A stretch of DNA of 64,000 bases from Tabrizicola aquatica (GCF_002900975.1 NZ_PJON01000001.1:186001-250000), one strand, 5' to 3'. Numbered from the stretch's first letter, positions 54,067-62,905 are shown. Numbers and translations: made by a program. The notes: a model not told the origin generated them from the letters alone.

Positions 54067-54963
54067 CTAGGCCGCGCCGCCGCCCTTCCAGCGCCGGTGG
54101 ATCCAGAACCATTGGCCGGGATGAGCGCGCACCCGCTCCTCCAGCGCCTGGGTGACAGCCAGCATCATCGCCTCGGGCGTGCTGTGTGGCACCGGGGCGT
54201 CCATTTCGACCCGGAAGCTCAACCCGTCCGGGCGGCGCGTGGCAAAGAACGGGATGAGGTCAGCCTTGAACCGCAGCGCCAGTTCTGCCGCCGACAGGGC
54301 GGTGCGGGCCGGTTGGCCCAGGAAGGGCAGCGCGGTGCCGCTTGCCATATCCTGGTCGAAGAGCAGCACCAGTTGCCCCCCCGCCTTCAGATGCCGCACG
54401 AAGCCCGCCGTCCCCGCCCGGCCTTGCGGAAAGACCGGGCCGCCGAAGGCCTCCATCGTGCGGACGTAATGCGCGTTGAAATAGCGGTTGCGCAGATTGC
54501 GATACAGCCCGCCGATCTGGAACCCGCGCGCCACCAGAGCGGCCCGCGCGGCCTCGTAATTGCCGAAATGGCCCGAGACCAGGATCACCGGCCGCCCGGC
54601 GTCGCGCGCGGCGATCAGCGCGGCATAGCCTGGACCCTGCGGCTCGATCGCGGCGGCGCGGGTCTGGAAACCGTGGGTCGAATAGTTCTCGATCAGGGTC
54701 CGCCCGGCATTGTCCAGCGCGGCCTCGGCGATGGCGGCTCGCTCGGCCATTGGTCGGTCGGGCCAGACCAGCGCGAGGTTCTCGCGCGCCCGCGCGCGGT
54801 AGCCCGCCAGCGGCCCTACCACCCGCCGCACCAGCCAGCCACCAAAGCCCACGCGCCAGCGGTAGGGCAGCGCCAGCGCCAGCCCGATCATCCCGCGCGC
54901 GGCGAGATTCACCAGGTAATGGTCCAGCCGGAACGGCGGGCGGTCGTCAGCTTCGGTCGTCAT
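54067..54963 (-). CDS. Lysophospholipid/lipid A acyltransferase (LpxL/HtrB-like)
   Basis: The 298-residue membrane-associated enzyme has the HX4E-type motif VSGHFGNYEAA near residue 120 and LYRNLRNRYFNAHYVRTM. LVLLFDQDMASGTALPFLGQP (family G/P-rich motif) and WFWIHRRWKGG lie near the end. LpxL enzymes add late acyl chains to lipid A; related proteins acylate other lysolipids. ATG 54963 is chosen, as the longer frame start lacks support. It overlaps the EamA permease gene by 17 bases, which suggests a two-gene unit. Confidence 0.85.
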   Translation of the reverse strand: MTTEADDRPPFRLDHYLVNLAARGMIGLALALPYRWRVGFGGWLVRRVVGPLAGYRARARENLALVWPDRPMAERAAIAEAALDNAGRTLIENYSTHGFQTRAAAIEPQGPGYAALIAARDAGRPVILVSGHFGNYEAARAALVARGFQIGGLYRNLRNRYFNAHYVRTMEAFGGPVFPQGRAGTAGFVRHLKAGGQLVLLFDQDMASGTALPFLGQPARTALSAAELALRFKADLIPFFATRRPDGLSFRVEMDAPVPHSTPEAMMLAVTQALEERVRAHPGQWFWIHRRWKGGGAA

Positions 54964-55849
54964 CGGGGCCTGTGACGGCGGCGCGCGCGCCAAGGGTTTC
55001 GCGGTGCCAGACATAAAGTCCCGCGCCCACGATCACAAGCGCACCGATCACCGTCCAGCGGTCGGGCCATTGATCGTACAGAACCACGCCCCAGAAGGCG
55101 GCAAAGACGATCCCGAGATAGGCGAAGGGCGCGACCACGCTGGCCTCGGTGATCGAGAAGCTGCGGATGATGCACAGTTGCGCCCCGGTCCCCAGGCAGG
55201 CGATCAGGGCGAATTTCCACAAGTCCTCGACCGCAACCGGCTCCCAGACGAAGGGCAGGGCGATGCCTGCGACCAGCGTGCCGAAAAGTGCGGCATAGAC
55301 CATCGAGGCCCAGACGCTTTCCTGCGCGCCGATCCGGCGGGTCAGCAGCGCCGAGGTCGCATAGGACAGCGCGCAAAGAAGCGGCAGGACGGCCCACCAA
55401 CTGAAGACCCCGGCGCCGGGGCGGATCACGATCAGGGCGCCGGCCAGGGCGACGACGACCCCGGCCACGCGACGCGGGCCCAGCCGTTCACCCAGGAACA
55501 GCGCCGCCCCCAGCGTGATCAGGACCGGGTTGATGTCGGCGATGGCCGTGGCCTCGGCCAGGCCGATATGCGGCAGTGACAGGAAGAAGAAGGTGGTGGC
55601 CCCGAACTGCGAGGCCGAGCGCCAGAAATGCAGCACCGGAAAGCGGGTGCGCAGGATGGGGCCAAGCCGGATGTTCAGGATCAGCAGGACCAGCAGCAAC
55701 TGCCCGGCAAAGCGGACCCAGATCACCTGCGGCGCGGGATAGCGGGCGATCAGCCCTTTTGCCGTCGCGTCCATCGCGGTGAAGAGGAAGATCGCGGCGA
55801 TCATCAGCGCCACGCCGCGGCTGACGGAGGAAAGGGAGGTGCTGCCCAT
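54947..55849 (-). CDS. DMT-superfamily EamA permease
   Basis: The 300-residue protein has 10 spans and two EamA repeats. FTAMDATAKGLIARYPAPQVIW opens the first, and EATAIADINPVLITLGAALFLGE ends it; EASVVAPFAYLGIVFAAFWG belongs to the second. Family members export amino acids, sugars or drugs; the cargo is unknown. It precedes the acyltransferase on the same strand with a 17-base overlap. Confidence 0.88.
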   Translation of the reverse strand: MGSTSLSSVSRGVALMIAAIFLFTAMDATAKGLIARYPAPQVIWVRFAGQLLLVLLILNIRLGPILRTRFPVLHFWRSASQFGATTFFFLSLPHIGLAEATAIADINPVLITLGAALFLGERLGPRRVAGVVVALAGALIVIRPGAGVFSWWAVLPLLCALSYATSALLTRRIGAQESVWASMVYAALFGTLVAGIALPFVWEPVAVEDLWKFALIACLGTGAQLCIIRSFSITEASVVAPFAYLGIVFAAFWGVVLYDQWPDRWTVIGALVIVGAGLYVWHRETLGARAAVTGPDDDRS

Positions 55850-55942
55850 GCCCCGTGTCTAGGGGCGGTCAGGGATGGCCGCAAGGGTGATGCGCCCATG
55901 ACTTACCTTGGGCCGGGGCGGGCCGGGTGCCGGGAAGGATGG

Positions 55943-55973
55943 GCGTAAGGTGGGCGAATCGCCCACCCTACGC
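55943..55973. repeat. GTAGGGTGGGC palindrome family, copy 3
   Basis: The arms GCGTAAGGTGGGCGA (55943-55957) and TCGCCCACCCTACGC (55959-55973) pair with one mismatch around a single base. It lies in the 208-base gap between fliG and the EamA gene, where no gene was seen. Confidence 0.75.
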
Positions 55974-56057
55974 CGGATCGGCAGGCCAGCGGCGTCGGCT
56001 GCCGCCAACCGGCGCGTTTCGGTCTCTGGTCAGGGTTCGAAGGCTTGGCGGGCCCCC

Positions 56058-57137
56058 TCACTCCTCCTCGGGCTGGATCAGGACGATCTCGCCGCTGGCC
56101 TCCAGGTCGCGGATCGCGTTGACGATGATGTTCATCGCCTCTTCCGCGTCCTTGTCCTTGATCTTGCCGCGCGCGGCCATCTCCTCGCGCAGGCCCTGGG
56201 CCAGGCGCTGCGAAATGTTGGCCAGGATGAATTCGGCCGCGGCCTCCAGCTCGGGCTTGCCTTGTGCGCCGGCGCAGGCGGTGACCAGTTGCGGCTGTTC
56301 CACCAGCCGGGTGATCTTTGGCACGTCGCGGGCCGAGACGCGGGCCGGGATATGGACAAAGGTGAAGATCGCCTTGCGCACCTCGGCCGCAAAGGCGGCA
56401 TCCTCGACCTCCAGCCCCTGCAGGACATCGTCCCGCGTCAGCGCGGGCGAGACGTTCAGGATCGCCCCCACCCGCTGCACCGGGGCGGTGTCGAAGGCCT
56501 TGGGCGGCTGGTTGTCCAGTTCGGCCAGCAGGGCAAGGCCGATGCGGCGCACGGTTTCGGGGTCGACATTGCCGGTCATCGACACCGCATAGGCCACCCG
56601 CCGCGCCCGGTCGCCGGGCAGCTTTCCCAGCAGATCCGCGGCCTTGGCCACCGGCAGCTTGGACAGCATCACCGCCCCCACCTCGACCGCCTCATCGGTC
56701 AGGATCGGCAACAGGCGGTCGGGCGGCAGGGTCACGATCCGCTCCCACGGGTCGACCTTGGACGAGGCCCCGGCCAGCCGCCGCAGGCGGGTGGCGGCGG
56801 ATTGCGAGATATGCCCATCCATCATGTTCAAGGCCCCCTCGATCCCGCCGGGGAAGGCCAGGCCCACGGATTCCAGTTCGGACAGGAATTCGCTGACGAC
56901 CGTATCCAGGGTATCCCGGTCGATCAGCCGCATCTGGCCCATCTGTTCGGCCAGCGCCGCCTGCATGTGTTCGGGAAGCGAGGCAAGCGGCAGTGAGGCC
57001 CCCTCGGTCAGAAGGTAGCGCACGATGATCGCGGCCTTGGCGCGGGGGGTAAGAACCCGCCGCCCGCCCGGGCCGCCGACCGAAATGGCGCGGCGGTCCT
57101 GGGTGATGCGGGCAAGCGGGACGATATCCTGGGTCAT
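56058..57137 (-). CDS. fliG: FliG-like flagellar motor switch protein (isolated copy)
   Basis: The 359-residue protein shows the three-part FliG layout. The N-terminal domain has KAAIIVRYLLTEG, the middle domain has TDEAVEVGAVMLSKLPVAKAADLLGKLP, and the C-terminal domain includes AAEVRKAIFTFVHIPARVSARDVPKI. The middle domain lacks the EHPQ motif that contacts FliM. The torque helix reads FTFVHIPAR where typical FliG reads FxFEDL, so key charged residues are weakly conserved. No other flagellar gene is nearby. It may be a divergent paralogue or a retained single gene; motility cannot be inferred. Confidence 0.8.
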   Translation of the reverse strand: MTQDIVPLARITQDRRAISVGGPGGRRVLTPRAKAAIIVRYLLTEGASLPLASLPEHMQAALAEQMGQMRLIDRDTLDTVVSEFLSELESVGLAFPGGIEGALNMMDGHISQSAATRLRRLAGASSKVDPWERIVTLPPDRLLPILTDEAVEVGAVMLSKLPVAKAADLLGKLPGDRARRVAYAVSMTGNVDPETVRRIGLALLAELDNQPPKAFDTAPVQRVGAILNVSPALTRDDVLQGLEVEDAAFAAEVRKAIFTFVHIPARVSARDVPKITRLVEQPQLVTACAGAQGKPELEAAAEFILANISQRLAQGLREEMAARGKIKDKDAEEAMNIIVNAIRDLEASGEIVLIQPEEE

Positions 57138-57196
57138 GCGGGGCCTATGCGTCGAATCTCTCGACCTCAGCCTCGCAGCGCCCGGTTAACGCCGGC

Positions 57197-57361
57197 TTAG
57201 CTTGAGGGCGTCGCCGCGCAGGTGCCGGTCGCGGCATCCCAGGTCGTGCCCGGCATGCAGGACGAGGCGGTCTGGTCCTTGGCCTTGTCCGAGCAGCCGG
57301 CATAGGCCAGCGCCGGGGAAACCGAGAGGGCAAGCGCGGCGAGGGTCAGTGCGATCTTCAT
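57197..57361 (-). CDS. Small secreted Cys-motif protein (54 residues)
   Basis: A short but well-supported gene: AGGAGG stands ten bases before ATG 57361, and the stop is TAA at 57197. A signal peptide (MKIALTLAALALSVSPALAYA) leaves about 33 mature residues with three cysteines. The motif CMPGTTWDAATGTC ends the protein. The same pattern, CxxGxxWDxxTxTC, occurs in the next upstream gene (57388-57921). Function unknown; two closely spaced genes with the same motif suggest a shared target or origin. Confidence 0.7.
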   Translation of the reverse strand: MKIALTLAALALSVSPALAYAGCSDKAKDQTASSCMPGTTWDAATGTCAATPSS

Positions 57362-57387
57362 GGGTCGTCCTCCTGTTGAGTTCTGGG

Positions 57388-57921
57388 TCAGTAAGTATAG
57401 GTCGTGCCGGTGGCGATGGCCTTGGCCAGCGCCTGATCGGCCCAGGTGCCGCCCCCGCCATACATGCGGATGGCGGCAAGCTGTTGCTGTGCCAGCGCAA
57501 TTTCGTCCATCTGGACCAGAAGCTGGCCATAGTAGCTGCGGGCCAGATGGTTGTCCTTGTCCAGCGCAATGGCGCGTTCGTAGGCGGCGATGCCTTCCTC
57601 GACCCGGCCGGTCTGGCGCAGCAGGAAGCCCTGATAGGTCAGGACACGCGGGGTCTCGCCCTCGGTCATCAGGGCCAGGATCGCCAGCGCCTCTTCGGGC
57701 CGGTCGGAATAGGCAAGCTCCCTCACCGCGCCATAGCGCTGGTCGTCGCTGAGAGACGAGCTTTCCGCCTTGATGCAGGTCGCGGTCTTGTCATCCCAGA
57801 CCTCGCCCTTGGCGCATTCGGTCGTGGTCTCGGTGGGCTTTGGCGGCTCAGTGTCGTCGCTGCCCGCCGCAAGCGAAAGCTGCGGGGCCAGGGCAAGGGC
57901 GGCGGCAAGGATCATGCGCAT
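57388..57921 (-). CDS. Secreted TPR protein with CxxGxxWDxxTxTC motif
   Basis: The 177-residue protein starts ATG 57921 behind AAAGG. The signal peptide is MRMILAAALALAPQLSLAAG. A short Cys motif, CAKGEVWDDKTATC, follows at about residue 36. TPR units come next (about 60-165: EEALAILALMTEGETPRVLTY, then GRVEEGIAAYERAIALDKDN). The end, GTWADQALAKAIATGTTYTY, is unusual. It lies 26 bases before the 54-residue protein in the transcript and shares its Cys motif. The role is unknown; periplasmic location is likely. Confidence 0.8.
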   Translation of the reverse strand: MRMILAAALALAPQLSLAAGSDDTEPPKPTETTTECAKGEVWDDKTATCIKAESSSLSDDQRYGAVRELAYSDRPEEALAILALMTEGETPRVLTYQGFLLRQTGRVEEGIAAYERAIALDKDNHLARSYYGQLLVQMDEIALAQQQLAAIRMYGGGGTWADQALAKAIATGTTYTY

Positions 57922-58019
57922 CGGTCGACCTTTCGGCAAGTTTCCGAAAGATAGCACGGTCGCGGCGCAATCAAGCGCGCGAAGTTGCGACAGCCCGCCG
58001 CAGCCGGATCACGCTTGCG

Positions 58020-59324
58020 TCAGGTGCCGAAAACCCGGGCGAAGATCGTGTCGACATGCTTGGTGTGATAACCAAGGTCGAACTTTTCCTCGATTTCGGC
58101 CGGCGAAAGCGCCGCCGTGACTTCGGGGTCGGCCAGAAGCTCGGTCTTGAAATCCGCGCCCTTCTCCCAGACTTTCATCGCGTTGCGCTGGACCAGGCGA
58201 TAGCTGTCCTCGCGGCTGACGCCGGCCTGGGTCAAGGCTAGCAGCACGCGCTGCGACATGACCAGCCCTTTGAACTTGTTCATGTTGCGCAGCATGTTCT
58301 CGGGGTAGATCACCAGCTTTTCCACCACGCCGGCCAGCCGGTGCAGCGCAAAGTCCAAGGTCACCGTCGCATCCGGCCCGATGGCGCGTTCGACCGAGGA
58401 ATGGCTGATGTCCCGCTCATGCCACAGGGCCACGTTCTCCAACGCCGGGACCACGGCCATGCGCACCAGCCGCGCAAGGCCGGTCAGGTTCTCCGTCAGC
58501 ACGGGGTTGCGCTTGTGCGGCATCGCGCTGGAGCCCTTCTGGCCGGGCGAGAAGAACTCTTCCGCCTCCAGCACTTCGGTCCGCTGCATGTGACGGATCT
58601 CGATGGCGACGTTCTCGATGCTGGAGGCGATCACGCCCAGCGTGGCGAAGAACATCGCGTGGCGGTCGCGCGGAATGACCTGGGTGCTGATCGGCTCGGG
58701 CGTCAGGCCCAGCATCTTGCAGACATGCTCTTCGACCGCCGGGTCGATGTTGGCAAAGGTGCCGACCGCGCCGGAAATCGCGCCGGTGGCCACTTCGGCC
58801 CGGGCGTTCACCAGCCGCGCGCGGTTGCGCGCCATTTCGGCATAGAAGCGGGCGAAGGTCAGGCCCATCGTCGTGGGTTCGGCATGGATGCCGTGGCTGC
58901 GGCCGATGCGGACCGTATCCTTATGCTCATAGGCGCGGGTCTTCAGCGCCGCCAGCACCCGGTCCAGGCCCTTCAGCAACAGATCGGCCGCCCGCACCAG
59001 CTGGATGTTCAGCGTCGTGTCCAGCACGTCCGACGAGGTCATGCCCTGATGCACGAAGCGCGCATCCTCGGACCCGATATGCTCGGCCAGATGGGTCAGG
59101 AAGGCGATCACGTCATGCTTTGTCACCGCCTCGATCTCGTCGATCCGGGCCACGCTGAATTCCACATCCTTGGCGCGCCAGACAGCTTCGGCATTGGCCT
59201 TGGGGATCACGCCAAGGGCGGCCTGCGCGTCGCAGGCATGGGCCTCGATCTCGAACCAGATCTTGAAGCGGGCTTCCGGGGACCAGATCGCCACCATATC
59301 GGGACGGGAATAGCGCGGGATCAT
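58020..59324 (-). CDS. purB: Adenylosuccinate lyase
   Basis: The 434-residue enzyme acts twice in purine synthesis, releasing fumarate from SAICAR and from adenylosuccinate. Signatures are VHQGMTSSDVLDTTLN, RSHGIHAEPTTMGLTFARFY (catalytic His) and SSAMPHKRNPVLTENL (the fumarase-superfamily loop with catalytic Ser). GGAGG precedes ATG 59324. It stands alone between the secreted TPR protein and a small membrane gene. Confidence 0.96.
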   Translation of the reverse strand: MIPRYSRPDMVAIWSPEARFKIWFEIEAHACDAQAALGVIPKANAEAVWRAKDVEFSVARIDEIEAVTKHDVIAFLTHLAEHIGSEDARFVHQGMTSSDVLDTTLNIQLVRAADLLLKGLDRVLAALKTRAYEHKDTVRIGRSHGIHAEPTTMGLTFARFYAEMARNRARLVNARAEVATGAISGAVGTFANIDPAVEEHVCKMLGLTPEPISTQVIPRDRHAMFFATLGVIASSIENVAIEIRHMQRTEVLEAEEFFSPGQKGSSAMPHKRNPVLTENLTGLARLVRMAVVPALENVALWHERDISHSSVERAIGPDATVTLDFALHRLAGVVEKLVIYPENMLRNMNKFKGLVMSQRVLLALTQAGVSREDSYRLVQRNAMKVWEKGADFKTELLADPEVTAALSPAEIEEKFDLGYHTKHVDTIFARVFGT

Positions 59325-59387
59325 GGGGGCCTCCGGGGGGTAGGGGTTTGGCGCCCCCTTACGCCGCGCAAGTCCAGCGCGCAAGCG

Positions 59388-59759
59388 TCAGGCGAAAAGG
59401 CCGATGATCCCCAGGGCCGAGATGACCGCGAAGGCCAGCCCCTGCGGCAAGTCGCGCAACGTGCCGAGGCGTGACAGGCCATAGCCGACGAACAGCGCGG
59501 TGAAGGACAGGAACAGCGCGATGGGCAAGAGTGCGAGGGCAAGGGCCTGGGCCGGCACGAACGCCGCAGCGATCAGGGCGGCCCCGCCAAAGGCCATCAC
59601 CGCGGTCGCCGCGTGCCAGACGACCGACCAGACTGCCTTGGCCGGTTCGGGCCAGTGGGCAGCCACCATCGGCCGGTGAATCTCGCGCCCACCCAGCGTG
59701 ACGTGGATGACGTCAAGGAGCAGCGCGCCGAGGCCGGCGGACAAAAGCCAGATGTTCAT
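59388..59759 (-). CDS. Small polytopic membrane protein under TetR control, unknown
   Basis: The 123-residue protein has four hydrophobic segments (LLSAGLGALLLDVIHVTLGG, VWHAATAVMAFGGAALIAAA, ALALALLPIALFLSFTALFV, LAFAVISALGIIGLFA). No known motif. GGAG lies seven bases before ATG 59759; the ATG at 59771 falls in the first operator palindrome. It is divergent from a TetR-type repressor, so it is the best candidate for that regulator's main target. Exporter or stress membrane roles are guesses. Confidence 0.75.
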   Translation of the reverse strand: MNIWLLSAGLGALLLDVIHVTLGGREIHRPMVAAHWPEPAKAVWSVVWHAATAVMAFGGAALIAAAFVPAQALALALLPIALFLSFTALFVGYGLSRLGTLRDLPQGLAFAVISALGIIGLFA

Positions 59760-59767
59760 GAGTATCT

Positions 59768-59827
59768 CCATACGGTTGCGTATGGTTTAGCTGTTCTGCT
59801 GGACGATGTCCATACGGTGGCGTATGT
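59768..59827. promoter_or_regulatory. Two palindromic TetR operators in the divergent gap
   Basis: CCATACG-GTTG-CGTATGG (59768-59785) and CCATACG-GTGG-CGTATGT (59810-59827) are nearly identical palindromes whose start points are 42 bases apart. The first overlaps the leader of the membrane gene, and the second ends eight bases before the TetR start. Such pairs are typical where a TetR repressor controls itself and a divergent neighbour. Confidence 0.85.
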
Positions 59828-59834
59828 TTTGCAG

Positions 59835-60416
59835 ATGAAACCTCAGGATGGACGGGCGCGGCTGGGCCGCGAGTATTGGGTCAAAGCCGGCCTGCGGGCG
59901 CTGGTGGACGGCGGAATCCTGGCTGTCCGGGTAGAGCCCCTGGCGCGCGAGATCGGGGCGACCAAGGGATCTTTCTATTGGCATTTCAAGGATCTCGCCG
60001 ACCTTCATCAAGCGATGCTTGAACTGTGGGAAGAAGTGGCAACCCACGCCATCACCCGGGCAGTGCGCGCCTCGGGACGGGATGCACGGGGGCAGCTTGA
60101 CCTTTTGATCGCGCTTGCCTCGGCCCCGCCGGGCCCAACCTTCGGGGGCGCGGCCATCGAACCGGCCCTGCGCGACTGGGGGCGCAGCGACCCGCGCGCC
60201 CGCGCCGCGGTCGAGCGGGTGGATCGGCAGCGGCTGGCCGATGTGCAAGGCTTCCTGAGGGACGCGGGCCTGGCGGAGGCCGAGGTCACGCCAAATGCCC
60301 ACCTCATTTATGCCGCAGTGATCGGGTTTGAGACCCTGCGATTGACGACGGCAGTCGACATGCACGACGGGTTGCGGCGGCTTGTCTCGCGGCTTTTCGG
60401 GCAGGGCGGCGGGTGA
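59835..60416 (+). CDS. TetR-family transcriptional repressor
   Basis: This is a 193-residue regulator. The helix-turn-helix is at about 17-60: LREIGATKGSFYWHFKDLADL-like sequence with the classic GSFYWHF recognition helix. The C-terminal ligand domain has FGGAAIEPALRDWGRSDPRARAAVERV, a layout common in TetR proteins that bind small hydrophobic molecules. ATG 59835 follows two palindromic operators. It is probably autoregulated and represses the divergent small membrane gene. The nuclease/phosphatase-like gene starts 10 bases downstream and may be in its transcript. Confidence 0.9.
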   Translation: MKPQDGRARLGREYWVKAGLRALVDGGILAVRVEPLAREIGATKGSFYWHFKDLADLHQAMLELWEEVATHAITRAVRASGRDARGQLDLLIALASAPPGPTFGGAAIEPALRDWGRSDPRARAAVERVDRQRLADVQGFLRDAGLAEAEVTPNAHLIYAAVIGFETLRLTTAVDMHDGLRRLVSRLFGQGGG

Positions 60417-60425
60417 AGGGTAACG

Positions 60426-61310
60426 ATGGAAGACGAACATCCGATCTGGACGGCGCTGGTCAAGACCGCGCTGGTGCTGACGATCCTGCTTCTGGCGGGG
60501 GGCTATCTGGGCTGGGTGCATCCCCTGGGCGATTCGCTGGCCGTGGGCCGGGGCTATGCCGCCGGGGCCTTGGCGCTGCTGGCCATCGTCGCGGGCTTTC
60601 TGGGCCTGCAGATGGCGGCCTTCGGCTCTACCCTGGTGGCGCTGGTCGCGGCCCTGCAAGTGGCGCTGGCCTTCTTCTGGCCCGGGCCGCCGGGAACCTT
60701 CGCGCTGTACCAGAAGAACCTGTTCTTCCAGAACGCCGCCCTGGCCGAGGTCGAGGCCGATATCCGCGGCACGCGCCCGCTGGCGGTGACCCTGCAAGAG
60801 GTCTCGCCCCCGAACGAGGCGCTGCTGGCGGCGCTGGCGGCCGAGTATCCGGGGCAGTTGCATTGCAGGACCGGGCGGCGTGGCGGGACGGCGGTGCTGA
60901 CACGCCTGCCGGTGGTCCCTGGCTCGGAAACCTGCGCCGACGGACTGGCCGCGCTGCAGGTCCAGCTTGAAGAGCGGGCGGTCTGGGTCGTCTCGGTGCA
61001 TCTGTCCTGGCCCTGGCCCTATGACCAGCAGGCCCAGGTCGATGCGCTGGTCCCGGTGCTGGCGGGGCTGGAGGGGCCGGTGCTGATGGCGGGCGATTTC
61101 AACATGGTGGGCTGGGGCCATGCGGTGAAGCGGATGGCCTGGGCGGTGGACGGCCTGCAGGCCGGGCCGACCGGCGGCAGCTACCTGGGCTTTGCCCCGG
61201 TGCTGCGCCTGCCCATCGACCACGCCTTTGCCCCGAACGGCGGCCGGATCACCTTTCGCCCGGCGCTGGGGTCGGACCACCTTGGGCTGTTTGCCGAACT
61301 GGAGCCCTGA
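60426..61310 (+). CDS. Endonuclease/exonuclease/phosphatase-family membrane protein
   Basis: The 294-residue protein has three N-terminal spans (about 13-33, 45-65, 68-85), then an EEP-fold domain. Signatures are TLQEVSPPN (catalytic Glu), VSVHLSWPWPY, LMAGDFNMVGWG (catalytic Asp-Phe-Asn) and LGSDHLGLFAEL (His). The membrane anchor suggests the catalytic domain faces the periplasm or the cytosolic surface; substrates in such proteins range from DNA to phospholipids. It starts 10 bases after the TetR gene. The 84 bases after its stop (61311-61394) contain only a partial inverted repeat. Confidence 0.82.
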   Translation: MEDEHPIWTALVKTALVLTILLLAGGYLGWVHPLGDSLAVGRGYAAGALALLAIVAGFLGLQMAAFGSTLVALVAALQVALAFFWPGPPGTFALYQKNLFFQNAALAEVEADIRGTRPLAVTLQEVSPPNEALLAALAAEYPGQLHCRTGRRGGTAVLTRLPVVPGSETCADGLAALQVQLEERAVWVVSVHLSWPWPYDQQAQVDALVPVLAGLEGPVLMAGDFNMVGWGHAVKRMAWAVDGLQAGPTGGSYLGFAPVLRLPIDHAFAPNGGRITFRPALGSDHLGLFAELEP

Positions 61311-61394
61311 TCGCCCGCTCGTCGATGACTGCGTCACTCCTCGCTGCGGTTGAACCGTCCGAGGAGAAGACGCAGTCGCACGACGAGGGGGGCG

Positions 61395-62729
61395 TCAGGC
61401 CAGGAAGCGCGGGTCGAAGGGATAGCGGGTCAGCGTCTCGCAGCCGGTGTCGGTGATCAGCACCTGATCCTCCAGCTTGATCGAGAAATCGCCCCCTTCT
61501 GGCGAAACCAGTGCCTCGACGCACAGGACCATCCCCGGTTCCAGGGCGGCGTCAAAGGCGCCGGGCATCCAGCCGTCGGGATAGTGGACATAGGGCCACT
61601 CGTCGCACAGGCCCACGCCATGCATCTTGCAGCTGTATTTCTGCGCCCAGTATTCCGGTGCCAATTGGTGGCCGCCCATCACCAGCTCTTCGATGGTCAC
61701 GCCGGGCCGCAGGCGGTCCTTGTGGTCGGCGATATGGTCCAGCGCGTGGTGGAACGCGCTGACCATCGCATTGGAGGGCCGCGCGTCGCCCACCCACCAG
61801 GTCCGGCTGATGTCGATGCAGAAACCATAGGCCCCGATCAGGTCGGTGTCGAAGGCGACGATCTCGTTCGGCTGCACGATCCGCGGGCCACATTCCTGAA
61901 ACCACGGGTTGGTCCGGGGCCCGCTGGCCAGAAGCCGCGTCTCGATCCATTCGCCGCCGCGCCGGATGTTGGCGGCGTGCAACTCGGCCCAGATCGCATC
62001 CTCGCTGACCCCGCCCTTCGGCACTTCGGCCCGGGTGAAGGCCTCCATCTCGGCGATCCCCGCCTCGCAGGCGGCATGGGCGCAGCGCATCGCCAGGATC
62101 TCGTCCGGGGTTTTCACCGCGCGGACCCGTTCGGTCACCTCTTCGCCTTCCTCGACCGTGAAGCCCACCGCCTCCAGCGCGCGCAGCCCGTGGACCATGA
62201 TCTTGTCCACCGCCAGCCGCCGATTGGTCCCGGCATGGGCGCGCATCACCTCATCGACCTGGGCGGCAAAGCCCTTGGCCGCCTCGGCCCCCCGGTCGCC
62301 GGTGGAGTTGTAAAAGAACGTCGCCCCCGAGCGCAGTTCCTTGACCAAGGGGTTGAAGGTCACGAGGAACGGCGAATTCTTGTACTCCCACATCACCAGA
62401 TGCCCGTCGGCGCACAACAGGCAGGCGCGGAACGGGTTGTGGGTGTTCCAAAGCAGCATGTTGGTGGTATCGGTGGCATAGCGGATGTTCAGGGGATCGA
62501 ACAGCAGCAGGCCGCCATAGTCCCGCGCGACCAGCCCGGCGGTCAGCTTCTGCCAGCGCTCCGTGCGCATCCGGCCCAGGTCGGGCAGGGCAAGGCCCAG
62601 GGCCTCCCATTCGCGAAAGGCCAGCTGGGTCGGGCCGATCTCCACCCGGTCGTTGTCGTTCGGGGTTCCGTCGCCCAGGGCCGCGCCCTTGCTGGGGTCG
62701 ATCTTCCGGCGGTCGCGCTGATAGGTCAT
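61395..62729 (-). CDS. dddP: DMSP lyase DddP (M24 peptidase-fold)
   Basis: The 444-residue protein closely matches remembered marine Rhodobacterales DddP. DPSKGAALGDGTPNDNDR opens the protein, then MLLWNTHNPFRACLLCADG and ETRLLASGPRTNPWFQECGP. Metal-binding residues typical of DddP can be traced: Asp/Asp in AFDTDLIG, Asp in FCIDIS, His in MHGVGLCDEW, Glu in LCVEALV and Glu in IKLEDQVL. DddP splits DMSP into dimethyl sulfide and acrylate; it does not act as a peptidase. ATG 62729 lies behind GGGGAGG. No acrylate or DMSP transport genes are nearby. Confidence 0.88.
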   Translation of the reverse strand: MTYQRDRRKIDPSKGAALGDGTPNDNDRVEIGPTQLAFREWEALGLALPDLGRMRTERWQKLTAGLVARDYGGLLLFDPLNIRYATDTTNMLLWNTHNPFRACLLCADGHLVMWEYKNSPFLVTFNPLVKELRSGATFFYNSTGDRGAEAAKGFAAQVDEVMRAHAGTNRRLAVDKIMVHGLRALEAVGFTVEEGEEVTERVRAVKTPDEILAMRCAHAACEAGIAEMEAFTRAEVPKGGVSEDAIWAELHAANIRRGGEWIETRLLASGPRTNPWFQECGPRIVQPNEIVAFDTDLIGAYGFCIDISRTWWVGDARPSNAMVSAFHHALDHIADHKDRLRPGVTIEELVMGGHQLAPEYWAQKYSCKMHGVGLCDEWPYVHYPDGWMPGAFDAALEPGMVLCVEALVSPEGGDFSIKLEDQVLITDTGCETLTRYPFDPRFLA

Positions 62730-62905
62730 GGCTGCCTCCCCTTGGGTGCAGGCTGCCGGGCCGGTGGCGGGAAAGATCGCCTGGAAACGACGCGCCGCTT
62801 CGTTTTCGGCAGGCTCTGGCCGATCAACCAGGACCGTGCGTCCGTGCCAGGGACCGACACCCCCGCGCGTCCCGCATCTGTTACCGCAAGCCCCCGGCCG
62901 TCCCG

